Below, in pieces: positions 6,596-9,358 of a stretch of 9,358 nt of DNA; position 1 is the first letter of the stretch, and each line of letters begins with the position of its first letter. The DNA is from Bacteroidota bacterium (GTDB lineage: Bacteria; Bacteroidota; Bacteroidia; Bacteroidales; VadinHA17). The position numbers were made by a program, and so were the translations under genes. The notes under the pieces are model-generated. The model was not told the DNA's origin. It saw nothing but the letters and a program-made list of their open reading frames with translations, and searched no databases. The stretch is from assembly GCA_030593185.1 (NCBI GenBank), contig JAUVHQ010000067.1, positions 1 to 9,358 of the forward strand, in the 5' to 3' direction.

Positions 6596-7666
6596 ATGAA
6601 AAACCAAAACAAACAGAATGGACAAATAAACCGGCGCAGGTTTATTGGAGTTACCGCTGCTGCTGCTGCATATTCTTTTATGCCACGATTTGTCAGAGGT
6701 AATGCTTACGGATTAGGAATGGTAAAGCCTGATTCTACTTTCGGGGGTGTTAAAATCGGAGCTATTACTTATAGTTTCCGGAGCCTTCCTGGTACCAATG
6801 CTGAAGATACTCTGGATTATCTGGTTCAATGTGGATTAAGTTCATGTGAGTTAATGTCTGGTCCGCTAGAAGAATCAGCAGGGGCTCCAGCTATTAATAT
6901 AATGGAAATTCTGGCAGAGTTTATGCCGGATGGTCCCGGTGGTGATCGGGATAGCGTTCCTGCCGGTACTCAACGTCGTCCTCGCTTTCAAATGACCCCG
7001 GAAATGCGGGAAGCAATAAATAAAAAGCAGGAAGAAATTACTACGTGGCGTAAAACCATTTCATCAATGGATAAGTTTAAAGAAATCCGTGAAATGTACA
7101 ATAATGCCGGGGTTGATATTAATATAGTAAAATTTGACAATATCGGGGGAGATGAAGTGTCTTCCGGGGAACATGAGTATATGTTTAATGTTGCTAAAAC
7201 AATGGGGGCAAAAGGTATAACAACTGAGTTAGATGAAGCAAAAGCAAAGAATTTAGCAGCATTGGCTGATAAGCATAAAATAGCTATTGGCTTTCATAAC
7301 CATACACAAATAACTCCAGTTACCTATTCAGAAGGTCCATATTTCTCCTATGGTAAAAATATAATGGCTAACCTTGATATCGGACATTATGCTGCCGGGA
7401 CTGGCCAATCTGCTTTACAATTGGTAAATGAACTGGGAAATCAAGGACGTTTACTAAGTATTCATGTAAAAGACCGGACATTTGAAGGGGATACAGTTCC
7501 ATTCGGGGAAGGTGATGCTCAAATTGCTGAAATCCTGCAATTAATTCAGAAGAAGAAATGGAATGTCTTTTGTGACATTGAACTGGAATATCCGATTCCT
7601 GAAGGTTCCGATGCAATTACAGAGGTCAGGAAGTGTGTTGAATACTGTAAAAATGCACTTATCTGA
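6596..7666 (+). CDS. Tat-exported TIM-barrel protein, sugar phosphate isomerase/epimerase family
   Basis: The 356-residue protein begins with a twin-arginine signal, NRRRFIGVTAAAAA at about 12-25, so it is probably exported folded to the periplasm. The mature part fits the xylose-isomerase-like TIM barrel (AP endonuclease family 2): KIGAITYSFRSLP (53-65) is strand one, CELM (84-87) the next, with a polar insertion at about 90-160 ending near SMDKFKEIREMY. Candidate metal and catalytic residues at strand ends are E211, H234 and H236 (GFHNHT), D261 and H264 (LDIGH), H290 and D293 (SIHVKD), and E329/E331 (CDIELEY). Relatives act on sugars, keto sugars or inositols; the substrate here is unknown. 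No sugar transporter or oxidoreductase is nearby to narrow it. The start precedes the Tat motif at the usual distance. The nitroreductase gene follows after 90 bases and may share the transcript. Confidence 0.9.
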   Translation: MKNQNKQNGQINRRRFIGVTAAAAAYSFMPRFVRGNAYGLGMVKPDSTFGGVKIGAITYSFRSLPGTNAEDTLDYLVQCGLSSCELMSGPLEESAGAPAINIMEILAEFMPDGPGGDRDSVPAGTQRRPRFQMTPEMREAINKKQEEITTWRKTISSMDKFKEIREMYNNAGVDINIVKFDNIGGDEVSSGEHEYMFNVAKTMGAKGITTELDEAKAKNLAALADKHKIAIGFHNHTQITPVTYSEGPYFSYGKNIMANLDIGHYAAGTGQSALQLVNELGNQGRLLSIHVKDRTFEGDTVPFGEGDAQIAEILQLIQKKKWNVFCDIELEYPIPEGSDAITEVRKCVEYCKNALI

Positions 7667-7756
7667 CACAAAAACCCGATTATACTAAAAAGTGATTCAT
7701 GTTGGTATGCTCAGGAAAGAATAAATATTTATGATTAAAAAAATCCCTTTAAAATC

Positions 7757-8398
7757 ATGAAAAAAATAGTCTTATTTTCCCTGTTAATTATCTGTGCACC
7801 GGGCTTTCTGCAGGCACAGGAGCTTAAACCTGTCAAATTAAACGCTCCCGATAAGGACCGTGGATTAGCGGTAATGCAAGCCCTGTTAGTCAGAGCCTCT
7901 GTTCGCGAATGGTCAGATCAGAAACTCACTCTCCAGGACCTGTCTGACCTGTTATGGGCTGCTAATGGTGTAAATCGTCCGGATGAAGGTAAACGTACTG
8001 CTTCTTCGGCAATGAATGCCCAGGATATCGATATTTATGTGTTTATGGAAGAGGGTGTTTATCTGTATGATGCTTTCAACCAGATCCTGAACCCGGTTTG
8101 TTCCGGAGATTTTCGTTCACTTCCGGGAATGACAGCAGCTCCTGTAAACCTGGTTCTGATATCTGACATTTCACGGTTTCGCGCAGGAAATGACTCTCTC
8201 AAATTAACCTGGGCAGCGATGGATGCAGGTATCGTTTCACAGAATATCTCTGTTTTTTGCGCTGCTACGAAACTGGTAACCCGTCCACGGGCAAGTTTTC
8301 CTGGTATGGATAAAATGAAAGAAACACTGAAGCTAAAAGATTCACAGCATGTGATGTTGAATCATCCTGTTGGCTATACTAAAGATCAGGAAAAATGA
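7757..8398 (+). CDS. Secreted nitroreductase-family protein (SagB-like)
   Basis: The 213-residue product starts with a Sec signal peptide (MKKIVLFSLLIICAPGFLQA, cleavage likely after A20). There is no lipobox: the residue before C13 is isoleucine. The mature part looks like an FMN-dependent nitroreductase fold of the SagB/ThcOx-like branch. It has RASVREW (46-52) at the usual flavin phosphate-binding start, LSDLLWAANGVNR (62-74), a KRTASSAMNAQDIDIYV segment (79-95), DAGIVSQNISVFCAA (156-170), and a closing HPVGYTK (203-209) like the family's usual terminal G-Y-P turn. The family performs flavin-dependent redox reactions on diverse substrates; the physiological one here is unknown. Export of a flavoprotein by Sec would require FMN loading outside the cytoplasm. 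It sits 90 bases after the Tat-exported TIM-barrel gene, so both products may work in the periplasm. Confidence 0.88.
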   Translation: MKKIVLFSLLIICAPGFLQAQELKPVKLNAPDKDRGLAVMQALLVRASVREWSDQKLTLQDLSDLLWAANGVNRPDEGKRTASSAMNAQDIDIYVFMEEGVYLYDAFNQILNPVCSGDFRSLPGMTAAPVNLVLISDISRFRAGNDSLKLTWAAMDAGIVSQNISVFCAATKLVTRPRASFPGMDKMKETLKLKDSQHVMLNHPVGYTKDQEK

Positions 8399-8403
8399 TT
8401 CTC

Positions 8404-8429
8404 TGCCCGAAGACCTCTAAAAACGGGCA
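8404..8429 (+). terminator. Candidate hairpin after the nitroreductase gene
   Basis: TGCCCG (8404-8409) pairs with CGGGCA (8424-8429) around a 14-base loop, starting 6 bases after the stop codon. An alternative pairing uses CTGCCC (8403-8408) with GGGCAG (8440-8445), and GTTGC/GCAAC (8432-8436, 8445-8449) forms a second small stem. There is no T run, so termination by this structure is only possible, not shown. Confidence 0.3.
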
Positions 8430-8458
8430 AGGTTGCAGAGGGCAGCAACTGATATAGG

Positions 8459-8489
8459 TTTCAGTGTTATCATATCCCGACTAATTTTG
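8459..8489 (+). promoter_or_regulatory. Candidate promoter TTTC-N19-TAATTTTG
   Basis: TAATTTTG (8482-8489) is a full match to the Bacteroidota -7 box, and TTTC (8459-8462), one base off the -33 TTTG, lies exactly 19 bases upstream. It could drive the GIY-YIG gene with a leader of about 115 bases, as an alternative to the closer promoter. AT-rich sequence makes chance matches common. Confidence 0.3.
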
Positions 8490-8574
8490 TTGTCATGATT
8501 AATTCTACATATATTCTTATATTTCGCATAAGCTCCTAAAGAATTTGTCTCATTGAGTCTGATTTTATGTTAAC

Positions 8575-8604
8575 CTTGTGAAATAATTTCAAATCATATA
8601 TTTG
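8575..8604 (+). promoter_or_regulatory. Likely promoter of the GIY-YIG gene, abutting its start codon
   Basis: TATATTTG (8597-8604) matches TAnnTTTG exactly, and CTTG (8575-8578) lies 18 bases upstream, near the usual 19. A -7 box here would place transcription start within a few bases of the ATG at 8609, giving a leaderless or almost leaderless mRNA. Confidence 0.5.
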
Positions 8605-8608
8605 TATT

Positions 8609-8863
8609 ATGTTTTACACTTATATACTTCATAGCAAAAAAGACGGTAAGCTTTATGCCGGTTATACACATGATTTGAAATTAAGATTTGAGCAACATCA
8701 GAAAGGTCTGGTTGAATCAACTAAACACATAAGGTCTTTGATACTGATTTACTATGAAGTTTGTCTTAACCAGAAAGATTCATTAAGAAGGGAGAAGAAT
8801 TTCAAAACCCATTACGGTAAATTATTCTTAAGTAAACGGCTCAAATCTTATTTCACAGGGTAA
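8609..8863 (+). CDS. Small GIY-YIG nuclease-superfamily protein (UvrC/URI-like domain)
   Basis: The 84-residue protein is essentially one GIY-YIG domain, the normal size for stand-alone members. Visible motifs are YTYIL (3-7) in place of GIY, YAGYT (16-20) in place of YIG, catalytic-type arginine R26 in the helix after HDLKLRFEQH, and REKNFK with E62 as the probable metal-binding glutamate. The family cleaves DNA as a monodomain endonuclease, often in repair or mobile-element contexts; the role of these orphan genes is not established. The start fits the family's usual N-terminus exactly. It stands alone, with a remnant of an unrelated gene just downstream, so it may sit at a rearrangement junction. 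Confidence 0.9.
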   Translation: MFYTYILHSKKDGKLYAGYTHDLKLRFEQHQKGLVESTKHIRSLILIYYEVCLNQKDSLRREKNFKTHYGKLFLSKRLKSYFTG

Positions 8864-8940
8864 ACCAGCAGAGCTTGGCGCAAATCCCCTACAAAAGCAG
8901 CATAATCAATGTATTATATTCACATAGAAATTTTCAAAAA

Positions 8941-9030
8941 TATCACTGGTCGGGGAATATTCGTGAATTTGATAGTGTTATAAAACGTTCTATGGTCATC
9001 AGTCATGGTGATCGGCTTCATATCAGCGAT
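8941..9030 (+). pseudogene. Remnant of a sigma-54-dependent activator (AAA+ domain C-terminal piece)
   Basis: About 30 codons translate to YHWSGNIREFDSVIKRSMVI followed by SHGDRLHISD. This resembles the conserved end of the sigma-54 interaction domain, whose family form is Y-x-WPGNVREL-x-N-V-I-x-R then a glycine-containing turn and a leucine. The family proline is serine here. Neither the Walker A, Walker B and GAFTGA parts upstream nor a Fis-type helix-turn-helix downstream can be found: the preceding 78 bases lead straight to the stop of the GIY-YIG gene. The surrounding open frame (8875-9114) begins with a TTG of no clear merit. It is best read as a stranded fragment of a decayed or deleted regulator gene; chance resemblance is unlikely given the length of the match. 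Confidence 0.6.
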
Positions 9031-9114
9031 TGTTTCATACAAAGCCCGCCTGCTTCAGATGGCATAGTAATGCCTGTAACAGCTACTCTTATAAGGATTC
9101 CTCGGAAGCTTTGA

Positions 9115-9358
9115 GAAAATTTTGTTATAGCTTCTGCTCACAATGTTACATTTTTGTCAATTATTGGGATATATGTGATAGACTTTCGGGTATTCATTGT
9201 CGTAAATTTGATAACAATTAGCAGACATCAGGATATATTGTTTTTCAAAGATATTTTGTTTGGATAACTATTATTAATAAGTTTAAACTTAAGAAATAAC
9301 AGCTTAAAGGGAATTAGTGATCATTTCCCGATTTCCATTATCCTTGAAGAAAAACTTT
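9115..9358. other. Non-coding right end of the window, possible upstream region of the next gene
   Basis: These 244 AT-rich bases hold no open frame of recognisable content. TAAATTTG at 9203-9210 is an exact match to the -7 promoter box TAnnTTTG on the plus strand, without a clear -33 partner. It might belong to a gene starting beyond the window. Confidence 0.4.

Noticed and set aside
9030..9221. 63-codon open frame after the sigma-54 remnant
   Set aside because: The translation is rich in C, Y and W with no recognisable motif and overlaps the remnant in another frame; it looks like chance.

Overview
The window looks like chromosomal DNA of a member of the Bacteroidota. The evidence is its AT-rich composition, the lack of Shine-Dalgarno sequences before the genes, several matches to the Bacteroidota -7 promoter box TAnnTTTG, and the protein types present (hybrid sensor kinases with receiver and HPt domains, receiver-SpoIIE phosphatases, GxxExxY and GIY-YIG proteins, Tat-exported TIM-barrel isomerase-like proteins). 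The assignment is by character, not by database match; genus and species cannot be read from the sequence.

The left half (1-5300, + strand) is a signalling cluster. It begins inside a large hybrid histidine kinase (end of HisKA, ATPase, two receivers, HPt). After 37 bases comes a kinase with an N-terminal receiver, and after about 0.8 kb a receiver fused to a SpoIIE/PP2C-type serine phosphatase. The receivers of the last two proteins are close paralogues (about two-thirds identical by hand alignment). A plausible reading is a phosphorelay whose HPt domain feeds the two downstream receivers, with output through protein dephosphorylation rather than DNA binding. The 0.8 kb gap holds a GxxExxY-family gene inside a 468-base segment with 14-base perfect terminal inverted repeats. 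A GC-rich hairpin pair, possibly a dispersed palindromic repeat, follows it.

A VTT/DedA-like membrane protein gene lies on the minus strand at 5304-5957 and ends 3 bases from the phosphatase stop codon. The divergent 638-base interval 5958-6595 contains no convincing gene. It does hold a remarkable set of dyads, including a perfect 38-base palindrome.

The right half (+ strand) has a Tat-signal TIM-barrel protein of the sugar phosphate isomerase/epimerase type (6596-7666) and, 90 bases later, a secreted SagB-like nitroreductase (7757-8398). Next is a small GIY-YIG nuclease-like gene (8609-8863) whose putative promoter sits right against its start codon. A short stranded remnant of a sigma-54 activator AAA+ domain follows (about 8941-9030). 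The last 244 bases show only a possible promoter for a gene beyond the window.
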